A DNA stretch of 5,920 nt from Micrococcales bacterium (GTDB lineage Bacteria; Actinomycetota; Actinomycetes; S36-B12): contig PBWE01000042.1 in assembly GCA_002728915.1 (NCBI GenBank), positions 7,424 to 13,343 on the forward strand, written 5' to 3'. Position numbers and translations under genes: made by a program. Under the pieces are notes generated by a model. The model was not told the origin of the DNA. It made no database searches and saw only the letters and a list, made by a program, of their open reading frames with translations. Of this stretch, positions 5,570 through 5,920 are shown piece after piece; within the stretch, counting starts at the first letter, position 1, and every line of letters starts with the position of its first letter.

Positions 5570-5920
5570 AGGTGGTCGTCGCTCTCGCCTTGGCGGTACC
5601 GCTGTCGCTCACCGGATGCGGGCTGCTCTCTGCAGAGGAAGAACTCCTTATCCCCGTACAAGCGGGAGAACTCGCGTCGGACCCTGGCACCGGGCTTACG
5701 GTCATCCCTGAGTACGAGCGCGGGGAGCCCCTCAACTTGACAGGAGTTGATCTGCAGGGAGAGTCTGTGGCTCTCAGTGATTCACGAGGTGACATCACCG
5801 TTCTCAACTCATGGGCCACCTGGTGCGCGCCCTGTCGGACTGAAATGCCCGAATTCGCAGAGGCCGCGCGGACCTTCGAGGGTCAGGGCGTGACATTCGT
5901 CGGCCTCAACGTCGAAGACA
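5566..5920 (+). CDS. TlpA/ResA-like thioredoxin lipoprotein, N-terminal part (runs off the right edge)
   Basis: The frame stays open for 118 codons to the window end. Residues 1-18 form a lipoprotein signal with lipobox LTGC, so C18 is the predicted lipidated N-terminus and the protein acts outside the membrane. After a linker of about 40 residues a TlpA/AhpC-TSA-type thioredoxin fold begins: NLTGVDLQGESVALSD (57-72), then VLNSWATWCAPCRTEMPEF (79-97) with catalytic C87 and C90, and a start of the next strand at VTFVGLNVED (109-118). Proteins of this type reduce disulfides in exported proteins, notably apocytochromes c and the CuA cysteines of subunit II. Overlap with ctaG suggests a role in oxidase maturation, an inference from context. 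The cis-Pro and C-terminus are beyond the window. A general TlpA reductase or a CcmG/ResA relative cannot be told apart from this fragment. Confidence 0.88.
   Translation, partial: MKVVVALALAVPLSLTGCGLLSAEEELLIPVQAGELASDPGTGLTVIPEYERGEPLNLTGVDLQGESVALSDSRGDITVLNSWATWCAPCRTEMPEFAEAARTFEGQGVTFVGLNVED

Overview
The window carries a bacterial aa3-type (A-family) heme-copper oxygen reductase locus arranged as two divergent operons. Base composition is moderate, roughly 50-55% G+C by eye. The partial gene at the left edge resembles the N-terminus of the CopD / CopD-CtaG membrane proteins common in Actinomycetota, and the plus-strand gene is a caa3_CtaG-type assembly factor. My best guess is an actinobacterial or related lineage, possibly aquatic. 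No rRNA or other phylogenetic marker is present, so this is inference only.

Minus strand, in transcription order from about 4574 down to 1: a membrane-anchored cupredoxin-like protein, cytochrome c oxidase subunit II (ctaC), subunit I (ctaD), a highly divergent subunit III (ctaE-like), and a CopD-like copper membrane protein cut by the window edge. Plus strand from 4727: CtaG (copper delivery / oxidase assembly), then a lipoprotein thioredoxin of the TlpA/ResA type cut by the right edge. Every one of the five gene junctions is a 4-base start/stop overlap (four ATGA, one GTGA), so both operons look translationally coupled. The only non-coding stretch is the ~152-base divergent spacer 4575-4726; there is no gene-free region longer than 300 bases.

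The genes form a coherent module. Subunits I-III make the terminal oxidase. CtaG, TlpA and CopD are plausible suppliers of copper and of reduced cysteines for CuB and CuA. The cupredoxin is a candidate periplasmic electron donor or copper carrier.

The most interesting points are in the oxidase itself. All heme and CuB ligands, the D-channel and the Glu/Tyr of HPEVY are intact. The canonical K-channel is dismantled at several positions in subunit I and at its entry Glu in subunit II. The Mg-site Asp is Gly, and subunit III has lost its hallmark His and Glu residues. Subunits I and II carry extra N-terminal membrane segments. The leading cupredoxin has a CuA-like Cys-x3-Cys but no second His. 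Together these suggest an unusual branch of A-family oxidase with its own blue-copper-like partner.
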